A stretch of 64,000 nucleotides of DNA from Ailanthus altissimus. Taxonomy: Eukaryota; Streptophyta; Magnoliopsida; Sapindales; Simaroubaceae. The first letter of the stretch is position 1. Each line of letters opens with the position of its first letter. Location of the stretch: contig OX327691.1 of NCBI GenBank assembly GCA_946807835.1, forward strand, positions 15,055,688 through 15,119,687. The letters are read 5' to 3'. Shown here piece by piece: positions 29,003-40,400 of this stretch. The notes beneath the pieces were generated by a model that was given only the letters and a program-made list of their open reading frames with translations, was not told where the DNA came from and ran no database searches. The translations under genes were made by a program, and so were the position numbers.

Positions 29003-31183
29003 AATGCTAAGAGTTAACATCACTGAAAACTATAAATGTTAAAGGGTTAGCATGTTATATTAATCAGTGAAGTCTAAGTGTTACAATCTTGTCTATGACG
29101 GTACAAAGACTTGAGAATACATTAGTAATAACATAGTTGCAATAGAGGCTAAGAAATATTATTATGCAAGTCTATTCTCAAATTATATGTTCTTGGTCTT
29201 AATTCACTAATGCAGGTCTGACGGTGGAATCCTTTTACATATACCAGTATATATTATACCTAGATGGTCTAGATGGTTATTCTTAGCTGACCATGGGCTT
29301 ACTGGAAGTTCGTATAGCATGCAGATGTTTAGTGAGGACTGAATACTGAACAGACTCAACGATGACCTCAATAGACATCCCATGAAGCCGTCAATGGAAG
29401 GTCATCTCGAGTTGAGTAGTATACGTGGTCCTTTGACCTGAGTACCACGGTGGACTTGTAAGTGATTCATCATACTTTGGTTCCACGCATGTCACAGACC
29501 TTTCACGGTGTGACCGCTGGGTGTCACTAAGTATGGTCCGATACTTATGGAGTCTGGTGTATACAGATATAGAATCTATTGGCTCACACGAATGAGTTAA
29601 TATGTCCGGATGCTCAGAGACTGTATCTTAGAAAGTCTTATGGCTATAAGCAACGGACCCAGAAAAAGAGTTCTTACAAGGCTAAACAATAATTGTAAAA
29701 GTGTTTGCATATATTGTTTATTAAGATATGTGTCTGGAGATAAGTTCACGGATGAGCACAAAGAGATTTAACAGTAGTGATCTATATCCTTGTTCTTCCA
29801 AGATATGATTGGCGGAAGGATTATACTTATACGCTATGACCTCAACTTGTATGGTCTACTGCACTGATTTGTAATATCTGTGACGTGTATATAGGGCATA
29901 GATCTTGAACTTACAAAATAGTTCTGTTTGACAAATCGGGAGTGGACCTAAAGAGTTCTGCAATATAAAGTATACTCGTTGTGCATTGGAGCAACGTACC
30001 GGATTGAATAAATTTGATCCATAAAATTTTAGCAGACCGGACATTTACTTTGGTTTCCCTCCGGTCATGCACATGTCAAGACTTAAGAGTTAAGTATATC
30101 AATTAGTTAACAATTAGTTGTTGACCAATAGGATATTGACACATGGCATATGTGAGCTAATTATTGTTTGATTTGAAAATTATCAAAATAACCTTATTTG
30201 TTGAACAGATAATATCATTATTTTATTCATTAAAATATTTATTGAATAAAATAATAATAATAATAATAATATATTATTATTTAAATTGAAATCAAACAAT
30301 TAATTTTTTATTTTAATTGGCATGTGTTTCTACCATAATTTAATATGATTAAATCATTTGTTTAATATTAATTAAATGATATGATAAGTATAAATATGTG
30401 ATATTTGTTAATGGTAGGCCTTAAGATGTTTCTTAATAATAAGAAAGTGTTTTTCTCATTTGGCCTAGATTAAGGTTAAGTTCATTTAAATGATTTTCTA
30501 TTTTGTTTTATTTTTATTTAGTTTATTGTAAATAATAATAAATAAAATACTAATGAAAAACATTGACCTAGATAATGGATGTCATTAGGTGAAAAAATGA
30601 AAGATAATAATAAACAAAACACTAATAGTAAACATAATGGATGTCATTAGGTGAGAAAATAAAAAATAATAATAAACAAATGAAAGAGCAATATGTTACT
30701 CAATTGATTAAGTAAAAATTATGCCAAGGGATTAGTGGAAATAGTATAGAGAATTTTGAAATGCTAAGTGTTAGAAAAAAATTTTAAGTGTTGAGAGCAA
30801 AAACTCATCTTCCATTTTTCCTTCTATTTTTTGTCACCCACACTACAAGGTAGAAATAAAGATTCAAGAGTTGAATCCTTTGCTGAAAAAGTTGCTATTT
30901 TAGCCTTCTTAAGCCCACCGTGTTGAGGAACTAGAATTATGAACGGGTTGCTTCAAGGTGGATACTCTGATTTGACAATATATCAAAGGCTTGATAAGGT
31001 ATTATTTTTCGATCTTGAAGTATTTTACACTTATAAGATAACATGTAAAGTTTATTTGTATTTATCATTATGAAATTTGTATTCCGTTCATCCACTGCGC
31101 ATGTATATATGTGATACATATGCTATATTTGAATGATAGATATAAACTCACATGTATACACTCTCAGTTTAAAATCACTCACG
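28643..31183 (+). mobile_element. Solo LTR B1 (2.5 kb), imperfect target duplication GGTGC/GGTGG
   Basis: It begins TGTTGGGATT and shares most of its length with 45767-48010, including the blocks ACAGACATT, TCTGAAAGRRTTCAGAT, GACCTGAGYRCCACGGTGG and CCTCAACTTGTATGGTCT. Its right end, near 31183, ends in ...ACTCACG, not the expected CA, and the flanking pentamers differ at one position (28638-28642 and 31184-31188). On the left it breaks the transposase in its Cys-rich segment; on the right the transposase resumes with WRLRTMS. No coding sequence lies inside. The first 360 bp are a tandem duplication of 180 bp. Confidence 0.8.
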
Positions 31184-33012
31184 GGTGGCGATTACGTACG
31201 ATGTCGATAGATGCAAAGAAGCATTTTATTGTGCACAGAATTGATTCTGATCACATATTCTAATTAGATCGATTGCGCGATGGTATCGACAAGCAAAGTC
31301 TCGGATTATTTGTAAATTCATAAAAAAAAATAAGTTTGCATCTATGAGTTGACTTTATAAACCGAAGGAAATCTAAGCAAACATACGTGAAAAGTTTAGT
31401 ATGGAGATAACTTACTCCATTGCTTAGCAATCTAAAGAATATGCGTTGAGGTTAATATGCAGTACCCTAGAGGCTTCATATAAATTACTTCTTACATACT
31501 GCCATATATTATAATAACATAACCCAAGTACAGTCACACATTTAGAGATTGACGATTGCAAGCACTTCAAATATTTCTTCATGCTGCTTTGACTATGTAT
31601 TAGAATGTTCCGATCATCCATCCAACCAATTATTGCAATTGATGGTACATTTTTAAAAAGTGTATACTTGAGAACAATGTTTGTACCTATTTGTAAGGAT
31701 GGAAACAACCAAAAAATTTTCACTTGTATAGGGTATTACCGACTCAGAAAACGATACTTCATAGACGTGGTTTATTTCAAAACTCTTAGGAGTCATTGCT
31801 GATCTTGAGAGTCTTGTATTTATATCTAATTAGTATGCTAATATCGAGAAGGCCATTAAAGAGGTATTTTCTAATGCATATCATGGGGTATGCATCCATC
31901 ACTTAAAGGGTAATTTGGTCGTAATATATAAGATACCATCGGAGACAAAGAAATGAAGGGGGACATTTGACTTCTTATTTTGTTGCTGCTAATGCATATC
32001 ACCTAGCTGACTTTCAAAAGAAAATTAAAAAATACGAGAAATAAAACCGAAGGCAACAAGATACTTAAAGGAGGAGTTTGATTTTTTTAAATGGGCTCAA
32101 TCAATAGGAGTATTCAGAAGATATGACATTATGACCACCAATATTACAGAGAGCATTAATGTTGTTACAAATGAAGCATGTGGCATGTCAGTGACTACCT
32201 TAGTTCAGTGGATTCGAGAGTTAATACAAAGATGGTTTGTTAAGCAACGTGTGGCTGCAAAAAATATGTCAATTTTTTTTACAAATTGGGCTCATAAGAA
32301 GGTCAGCTAAATGATACGCCTTAGCAGTGTATGCAGTAGATCAATCTTACTTTGTCATTAAGGACGAAAATAGAAATGGAATAGTGAACATTTCGGCGAA
32401 GTCATGCAATTGTCAAAAGTTTGATATTCAGCAGCTACTGTGTGCCTATGCACTTGCAGTATACAGGCAGACCAGATTGTAATACCAAACTCTTTATTCG
32501 CAATATTACACGACTGAGTCTTTATTGCGTGCATACAGTGATTTAGTAAATCTGGTTGGTCACCTGTCAAATTGGATTGTTCCAAAGGAGTTAAGAGCTA
32601 CTGACATCCAGCCTTTTATAACACATCGTCAATCAAAAAGATGTCGAAAGAATTAAATTTTATCGCAAGGTGAGGCACTGACGAAGAATGTATGCAACCA
32701 CTGTAAGCAGTATGGACATAATCAGCAAACTTGTCGAAATCCAATTGCATTACATAGCAGTTGATATGTCATTTATATATTGTACTTGTATTTGTACTTT
32801 GTTGTTATTATCCTTATTTGACTAGTTTGTATTTTTATTTATACTTTGTTACTATTATACTTAATTGGCTAGTTTTTTTTAATTATTATCGTTAAAAATG
32901 CATGCATTGAATAATTATACTTTATCATTTTTTGTAAAGAATAAAAATGTATAAAATACATAAAAATAAATTATTAATTAATTTAGTTTTTCTTTACTTT
33001 TTTTGGCATCTT

Positions 33013-34482
33013 TGATAAGGGCAAAATTGTCATATATTTTCTCATATTTTTATTTTGATATTTTATTATTTTATGAGAATAGATGACTCTTTATGTGCTT
33101 TATTGTTATTTATAGGGACTTGAACAAAATTTAAAGAAAGACTGCAAAAGGAGCGAAAACATGGACTAAACTGCAAAGTTTTTAAAGTATGTGTCCATAG
33201 CCCCAGCGCCACGAGGATTATAGCCCCAGCACTGGAACAATGATCGAAATAAGAAAAATGATCTGGTTAAGTCGCATTTGGCGCTCCAACACCATACCTT
33301 TATCGCGCCAGTGACGGGACAGCGCCCTAGCGCCATCAACCCACCGCTCCAGTGGTGAAGCCTATTTCACGCGTCACCCCAGCGATAATTGCATAGTGCC
33401 CCAGCGGTAGGGAGCGCGAGTCCTAGTCCGACAAGAATTAAGATTTTCAAGCTCATATCAATCCCTATAAAAAGTCACTCATTCCCAGCCTTCAAGAATC
33501 ATCCAAGAAGAATCCAAGAGAATCCGAGAGCAACCTAGAGCAATTCAAGAAACCAAAAAATAGAGCACGAGTCTTGGAGAGTAATAGGAGTTTAATTGAA
33601 GCAACCTTAGAGAGAGATTCAAGGCGTTCTTCGGCATCAAGAGATCTTAGGCAGCGCAATTAAGAGCAATTCGACGTCTATATCGATTTGCTATTGATTG
33701 TATCATGATTTATTATTATTTTTACTGCTGTTCTCTTGTAGCCATGAGCTAAACTTGTTGTTTAGGGTTAATACTTGAACTCAATATGTGTGCTTAATTG
33801 CTATATCTTTAGAATATTTAATAAACTTAATTCTTTTATATTCAGATTACTTGATTTTAATGCTTTAATATATCTGGCAAATATATGGTGAATGAGTTGG
33901 TAATATTATTGATAAACTCGGAATAGGAATCATAATATTTAGACTTAGGTAATTTGATGCATAATTGTAGAGTAACATTCAATGTTGTATATGCAAGTTT
34001 CAATTTAGGATAGGAATATACCTAATTGGCATGTATGATCAATAAGACCTAATCTTAATGAATCTTAATTTATTATAAGTACCATAGAAATATAGGTATT
34101 TGGTAAATTAAGGTATACTTGCATGACTTTAGAAGAGGCTTGTGAATACATTAGTATCTTGATCAATAACAAAGACTAAGAGAATTAAATATTAGAAGAT
34201 TAATCATTAGAAAGCATATTGAGGGATAGTATTAATACTAGGTTTTCTCTATATTGCTATCACATAATTCTCTTGCATTATGTTTTTACTTTTATATTTT
34301 TTACATTCATTCTTAGATTTTTATTTATCTGAATAATTATTAGAAATATATCATTTTAGTAATTGGTTAAAAAGAAGAAATTATCCTTATGGGTTCGATA
34401 CTCGACTTATTTAGTCTCTTTATTACTTGCATACGATAATGTATACTTGCACTTAATTTTATGATATACAAATATCGCATCA
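33013..34482 (+). mobile_element. Athila-like solo LTR (1470 bp), target-site duplication ATCTT
   Basis: It starts TGATAAGGGC and ends TATCGCATCA, flanked by ATCTT at 33008-33012 and 34483-34487. Features shared with the Athila 5' LTR at 53431-54800 are the TGATAA start, the CATCA end, a GC-rich segment of GCGCC-type words (33200-33430), and the block CATGAGCTAAA...TTTAGGGTTA in the middle. The two LTRs are too different to be the same family. No primer-binding site or internal domain follows. It lies between the ends of the two MULE genes, probably within the tail of the protease gene. Confidence 0.9.
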
Positions 34483-34487
34483 ATCTT

Positions 34488-35734
34488 TTCATAAATCAAT
34501 CATCATTTTGGTCCTAAAAAATATCCCGTGATTAGATCAAATTTTAAAGAATGACACAGCATTAAAAATTCTATAACATACAAACATAAATCCCACAATC
34601 TCTACTATTCATTGTCTACTGTTGCACTCCCTTCTTTAACCTAACTACATGAAAATGGGTTAAGTCAGATGTAATTTTTTATTACTCATAAAATCTACAA
34701 GTATCTAGGTAGTAGGTAACGACATAGATAATAGCGCAACATAATTCTTAATCACACCATCGACATATTCCTTAATGCTAAAATTGTAGATGACTATTTG
34801 TTGATGCAAGATATCCACCTCAGTCATAACCCAATGTTGTTGATTGTAGTTGACAGGAATATAAACCTACATAAAATTAATTAGTCTCGTAAATAGTATT
34901 ATAATTATAGAAAAAAAATAACTTTTTTAACAAATATTATATTTTGTCTTGTCAATCTCAATCCTCATCCGTGCACCGAATAACTCTTTTTTCATGCCAT
35001 AGGCATATGACAACATGTCATCGCCCCATGCAACAAAACGAGTAATCAATAAGTTTGGCTTCTATAAAAATAATTAATTAATTAAGATCAAAATGTGAAG
35101 TACAAGAAAATTATAATGTAACATAAATGCGTGCGAAAATTCATACTTATTATAACTCTCAAACTTACTCTGTGTAAATCCTTTCGTATTTATTTTCTCA
35201 AATTTTTGACATGCGACCTTCTTAAGTGAGTTATAAAGTACTGTCTATGCAATATTGCCCCACGAATACTTATTAAATTCATCAAGGTCATCCACTAAAC
35301 ATAGTATAAAATTTTGACTACATTTGTCCCGTGATATCAAAACACGATGTACAAAATAGAATAAACTCAACTTTACTGCATCTTCATCATCCATTTCTAT
35401 TACTTTTAGACGTTCATACCAATTATCAAGAAATATATACGACAACTTTTTTACGCCTAAAAAGTACATATCTCACAATCGAGTGCCCAATTTATTTGTA
35501 AATTAGATGTATGCACCTTACACAATAATAACTCATGCAGCAAAATACCGAAGAATGTTAAATTCGATATATTTAAGAAATGCCCCATACACGTCTGCCT
35601 AAATAATGCCTTTTGATTATCTGTTAATTTTTCCTTTATAGGTTTCAAACCCCATATCTTCGAATAAGTCTTCATTGATGCACAAAAAAATATATACTCT
35701 GAAAATCTATTTTTTTGATACATTATTTTTTCTG
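34488..35734 (-). pseudogene. DUF1985 / Ulp1-like cysteine protease gene of the MULE (broken)
   Basis: The minus-strand product begins after an acceptor-like TTCTTACAG near 35735 with MYQKNRF. A DUF1985 domain follows: LFRQTCMGHFLNI near 35610-35570, then DEDAVKLSLFYFVHRVL and LVDDLDEFNKYSWG (35390-35260). Next comes a C48 (Ulp1) peptidase. Its VYIPVNYNQQHWVM (about 34865-34823) supplies the catalytic His, IYNFS stands where the family has an Asp (YDS), and SRDCGIYVC (about 34602-34576) supplies the catalytic Cys. Intron-like boundaries (ATGTAG before VYIPV) separate the blocks, and stops follow ALLSMSLPTT and CML. Ulp1 enzymes cleave SUMO from proteins; the role of the MULE-borne version is unknown. 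With the Asp replaced by Asn and several stops it should be inactive. The C-terminal end probably continued past the solo LTR. Confidence 0.75.
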
Positions 35735-35741
35735 TAAGAAT

Positions 35742-35800
35742 TAACAAAATAAATAAAATTAATATTATTAACAAAATAAATAAAATTAATATTATTAACA
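35742..35800. repeat. Two-copy 27-bp direct repeat
   Basis: TAACAAAATAAATAAAATTA and a few more bases occur twice back to back. The repeated Leu/Ile run it encodes on the minus strand (start of the frame 35457-35801) is not part of the DUF1985 protein. Confidence 0.7.
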
Positions 35801-36064
35801 AATAACAAGTATAGATATTAACTAATATACAATATTATTATTTTTTAAATTCATTAATAATATTAATTCAACTGACATAAATCAAAAGGGAAAGGAAAAT
35901 TAAACACTAACATATTAATCAACATATTATAATAATTAATTTAATTAAATTTATTTAATATATAATTAATTATAAAAGATACTCATTAAATAAATAATGT
36001 AACAAAAAATTAAAATTATTATTACTCAATAACACATATACAAATTAACAAATAATAATATGGT

Positions 36065-36705
36065 TTAAAAAAATGAACATATAATATTAATCAACTTATT
36101 AATTATTTAATTAATTAATAGAATTAAAATTTATTTACTTTAAATAAAAATTAGACATAATTAAAATAATTTTTTAAAAAAAATTTAATTGCGTCACATG
36201 ATAGCCTATGCAGCATCGCAATGCTGCAACGACATGCACCATTGGGTGCATTTTCGGCCTAAGATGGCTCCAAGATTGTTGAAAAATTAGGCGGCCATCG
36301 TCTAATTTTGACAAAACACACCAAAAAAATTATTTTTTGTCAATTTTCAATGTTTCTTACACTATTTAAATTTATTTTTCACATTTAATTCATCAATTTC
36401 ACATATTTCTAACTTCAAATGTAATTTCTAATAATATCAAAAAAATTTAAAAACTTACCAAAAATTGACAATTTTCTTAATTTGAAGTGACAAATATATT
36501 GTGCAAGACTTGATCTCCACAATTGCAATTTCAAAATTTTCAATCTAACTAAATTTTTTAATTTTTAAAATTTAATTCAATAGAAAGAGTATAAAAAATA
36601 ATGTGTTTTTTATTTTAGAGTAAAAATATCCTATTTTGACATATTTGACTAATAAAAGATAATAAATTAAAATTGGTTAGAAAAGAATAATTACAAAATA
36701 TAAGT
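36065..36705 (-). repeat. MULE right terminal inverted repeat (~0.64 kb)
   Basis: Inverted partner of 24130-24865. The GC-rich core (about 36188-36300) includes the complement of the left copy's ATGTGACGC and is some 70 bp shorter than on the left. Confidence 0.82.
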
Positions 36706-37474
36706 GCTACTTATAAAAAATTCCTTAAAAAGCACTAATAAAAAATGTCAAAAAAGTATAAACAAATTAATATTTATTTATTTTTTATGAAAGTAAATCA
36801 AAATTAACCCTAAATAATAAGTAAATCACGAGATAAAGAAATCTCACATATGAATAACTTAGTTTTGGCAACTTGCTTCTTAGACTCCAACATATGCTCA
36901 CAAGAAATCAATAGGAAATTTAATAAACACGTCACCTCGTCAATGATAAAACTTAAGCAAAACTGTATAAGAAATTAATGTCCAATTTAAATTACTATTC
37001 AAAAAATCAATGTCAAATTTAAATTATTGAAGTTTTATAGTAAATCATGCTTTCAAAACACAAAAACAAATCAATTATTTGGTAAACATAATTTTCACTC
37101 CACGAATTAAATATACATCAAACACTCTTTATTCTTCCACTTAAGAGCTACCGCTTTCCACTTAAAAAAGCTACCGCTTTCCACTTAAAAAAGCTACCGC
37201 TTCCACTCGACTTTAGCTTCAACACCTGTTCCAAAACAAAAAAAAAAACCCTTAATTGAAGACAATATCAGATCCCAACGAACATTGATATCACAATTTG
37301 AACTGGCAGCTCAGAATTCATCACTGTCAAAAGAATCACAAGAAAAGGTCCTCTATTATATTACAATTTCTGTTCAAGGTATAAGCTGCTTCTCTATGAC
37401 TCTGCAGGTGCAGTGAAATCGGAAACCATATCCTCGGTTGATGGGTAATGATACAAGGTTGTATGGTAGGTAAT
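36706..37474. other. Spacer and SGT 3' region
   Basis: AT-rich sequence without a gene. Bases 37146-37206 hold two and a half copies of a 23-bp unit containing GCTACCGCTTTCCACTT. The last few hundred bases before 37475 probably include the SGT 3' UTR. Confidence 0.5.
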
Positions 37475-40400
37475 CTAGCTTGCTGTCGATCTTCCATTGT
37501 TGGTATCAGTATCTTGAGGACTTCTCTGGGACGATGCCCCTGAAAACATTTCCATCACTGATCTTAATGCCCCTGTTAGATCCTCGGGTGTATTGTCTCC
37601 AAAATTCAAATTGATATTCCCACCAATTCTAATTCCAGGTTCATCAGATTCACTGATGTTACCATCTTCTCCTTGTCTGGTTTGAGATGGCTGCCCCTGG
37701 TGCATACTCGTTGCCATGTTCATAAGCATGCTCGCAAAATCAGCAGGAATGGCATTAGTGTTGAAAGGCATTGTAAACGAAGGTGTTGTTCCATGACTTC
37801 TGAACCCTCCAGTCGACTGGTTTGATTCTTGGCTATCACGAGTAGAACCCATTCTCTGTAATGGAAGAAAGAACAGTAAGTTTTATCAATATTGTTCCTT
37901 CCGTGGGTAGAATAACCCGCCTAGTCCCCATTTTATGATTCTCGTAAAAAATAAAATAAAACAAAGGAGCAAGAAATAGGGAATTCATGAAAACGAATAA
38001 GGATGTAAATTTTGAACCTACAACATACGATGAACTAATGGTAGAAAAATATCTGACACAGGGTGTTAATAAAAATAATATAAAAAAAAGGATACTAGTG
38101 CAAATTGTTGAGTTGACAAGTCATGAAGATGAAATGAGTTCAGGAAGGGAAGACAAAATCCCAACTTATGGACAACACAACTGAAAGGAAAGAAAAAGGG
38201 TTGGATCAGGGGTGTGAAGTACCCATTTGTAACAAATCATCTCTCTCCTTTGTGGAAAAACAATTTTATGATTAGATTGTTTTGCCATTTCCTTTATTGA
38301 AGAAAAATTGTGTTGAATCATGATAAATGTCCTAATAGCTGGTATGACTTCCTACCTAATTATTAAGAGACTAGTTCTTTTAGTCATAAATCTACACGAC
38401 TATATATTTGTATGTTACCTGATCGCGTCCCGTTCGTTGCATCTCTTCTGTCAATTTCTGTTCAGCCATCTACGTTTCACAATAACAATGAGATTACTGT
38501 TAACATATATCAACAACAACTATAGCAAGAAGGTAGAAGAAGCAGAACCAACCTGAATATTCACTTTGACAGATTCATTATTTGGATCCAATTGCAAGGC
38601 TGCACAAGTGAAATCTCAATATTAGATATCAGTTAGTATACAGTACTTGGTCATAAAACAATAAATATGCTCCACGTAAGTGCATCCAGAAAGGGATAAT
38701 TAGTCTAATGTATGTGGAAATTAACTTCAGTACCAACCTTTCTTAAATCCTTTTTCAATAGCATCATTATAGCTCCCTTGTGCATAAAATGCTAAACCCA
38801 GACGGCTGTATGCCTTACTATAATTTGGGTCAATATCAATGGACTTTAGACAGTCTCGGATAGCTTCAGCGTATTTGTGTATCTGAGTGTAAGCAGCTGC
38901 CCTGATAAGCATACATCATAGAGAAAAATCAAACTTTGCAAATTCAACAAAAAGAAAAAATTGAAATTGTTGGAACTTGCTACAACCAAATAAACAGAGT
39001 TAAGATAAATGTTGACTAGTCAAAAATACAATTTAATTCTAAATGTTAGTGACACAGGAGCGCAAGCAGATAACCATGTTGTCGTAGACCGAAAAGGATA
39101 TCGTCTCAATTATGTGATGCAGGGAAATTAGTTAAATATCGTTCTAAAAAATCAGGCTAGATGCGTTCTAAGCCTCAAATGACCTTTTTTTAAAGAAAAA
39201 GGTTTGGATGAGGATGAGAAAACTCACCCCCTATTTTTACTCGAACTAGGGTGGCCGTGGACACAAAGTACATTCATGACCATCCAAGTCTAAAACAACT
39301 TGATAAACAACTTTTAGATAAACTTGATAAACAAGTTTGCGATAGATAATCTCATTGGGAAAAAAATTTATTATTAAAAGTTTCGAAAAACTATTGAGAG
39401 ATTATAAGCTATTTAAGGTAGATTATTCCTAATTAAACTAGAATAACACGACTAAATTAAATAAGAAACTACTTAAAGAAAACAAACATAAATAAGAACC
39501 CTAATAAAGGAAAATCCTAATAAAATTAAGAAACAAGAAATTAACCTAATTAAGACTATTTGACTCCTAAGCTTCCTAAATTGTCCTACATCTGTTAACC
39601 TTCCCTCAAAATTTGGAAACCAATCTGCTATTAATTTTTTGCAGCAACAGAACTGTCCTCTCACATTTTCCCCTTCTCTCTACTAAGACACCAGGAAAAA
39701 CAGAATAAAAGGGAGGTTTTCCTCCTCCGTGTCACCACATACAAAATAAAAATTTACAGACGGATTAAGTGAAATTATCAGAATACTTGCCGTCCATAGG
39801 TTATATGCCCCTAACAAATAAGGTATCTCTACTTTCTGGTTATCAAGACATAAAGTTGTAAAAAATTAGCATTTATAACAAATTATCATTAAGTACTAGT
39901 ACTGCACCTGTTACAGTAGTAAACAGCATTATTTTCGCAAAGTGCAATAGCAAAAGAATACAACTCAATTGCCTCAGAGTACTGCTTCGACTGCATGGCC
40001 CTATTACCTAAAAGCAAAGAAAACATTACACAGCAGAATCAGCTTGTAAATCAAACAAACAGCATAAGTTGTTCTCAAAATAGTATATATTTTTCTAAAT
40101 GTTGTTAGATCCAAAGCCTTTGAGTGTGATTGCATTAGTGTGTCTCCATCAATAAGATAATAGTGAAACATTTACCTGTAAATATCTCAAGCCAAAAATC
40201 TAAGGGAGAATTAATCACAGAGAGTGATAAAGGATGGACAATATATTAACAATAAAGAGACTTTCTCAATTTCCTAATAGATTAGAAATATTAATAACTT
40301 CAAGATGTACAAGCATTAACTGTCAACGCAATTAAAGATACATAACCTTATAAATACCTTGACATTTAAATGTCTCGGACAGGTTCTTCTCATTACACGC

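Larger units (their letters stand above)
24964..32764 (+). pseudogene. MULE transposase (MURA-type), disrupted by two solo LTRs
   Basis: A splice-acceptor-like TTGTTTCAG precedes ATG at 24964; an in-frame stop follows at 25024. The N-terminal domain runs to 25880 and includes an acidic Asp/Val-rich repeat (about 25480-25600). The gene resumes at 28577-28642 (motif FKVSRSTK and the start of a Cys-rich segment). It resumes again at about 31184 with WRLRTMS, followed by the DDE domain. First catalytic Asp: IAIDGTFLK near 31630-31656. The expected second Asp (usual ISDRH) reads ISN-stop at about 31825-31835. Then come CIHHLKGNL, a SWIM zinc finger (CNCQKF...LLCAYA, His replaced by Tyr) near 32405-32455, and a CCHC knuckle CNHCKQYGHNQQTC near 32695-32735, with a stop at 32762. 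The protein would be inactive. The Asn-Val-Val-Thr tail of the open frame ending at 25908 is LTR sequence. Confidence 0.88.
24130..36705. mobile_element. Ulp1-carrying Mutator-like element (KI-MULE type) with three nested solo LTRs
   Basis: Sequence at 24130-24865 matches the reverse complement of 36065-36705 over most of its length. The match includes CAAGTCTTGCACAATATATT-type text, the GTGTGTTTTG junction, a GC-rich core with ATGTGACGC, and an inner block ending AAGTTGATTAATATT. These are long terminal inverted repeats. Between them lie a MURA-type transposase on the plus strand (24964-32764) and a DUF1985/Ulp1-type gene on the minus strand (34488-35734), placed tail to tail. That gene pair is the hallmark of Kaonashi/Ulp1 MULEs. 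Removing the solo LTRs at 25881-28576, 28643-31183 and 33013-34482 leaves a backbone of about 5.9 kb, normal for an autonomous MULE. Both genes are broken. Outer edges are accurate to perhaps 30 bp, and the 9-bp target duplication was not found. Confidence 0.85.

Noticed and set aside
37142..37206. Short spaced repeats that might suggest a CRISPR-like array
   Set aside because: The repeats are directly adjacent without unique spacers and the DNA is a plant chromosome; it is a simple 23-bp tandem duplication.
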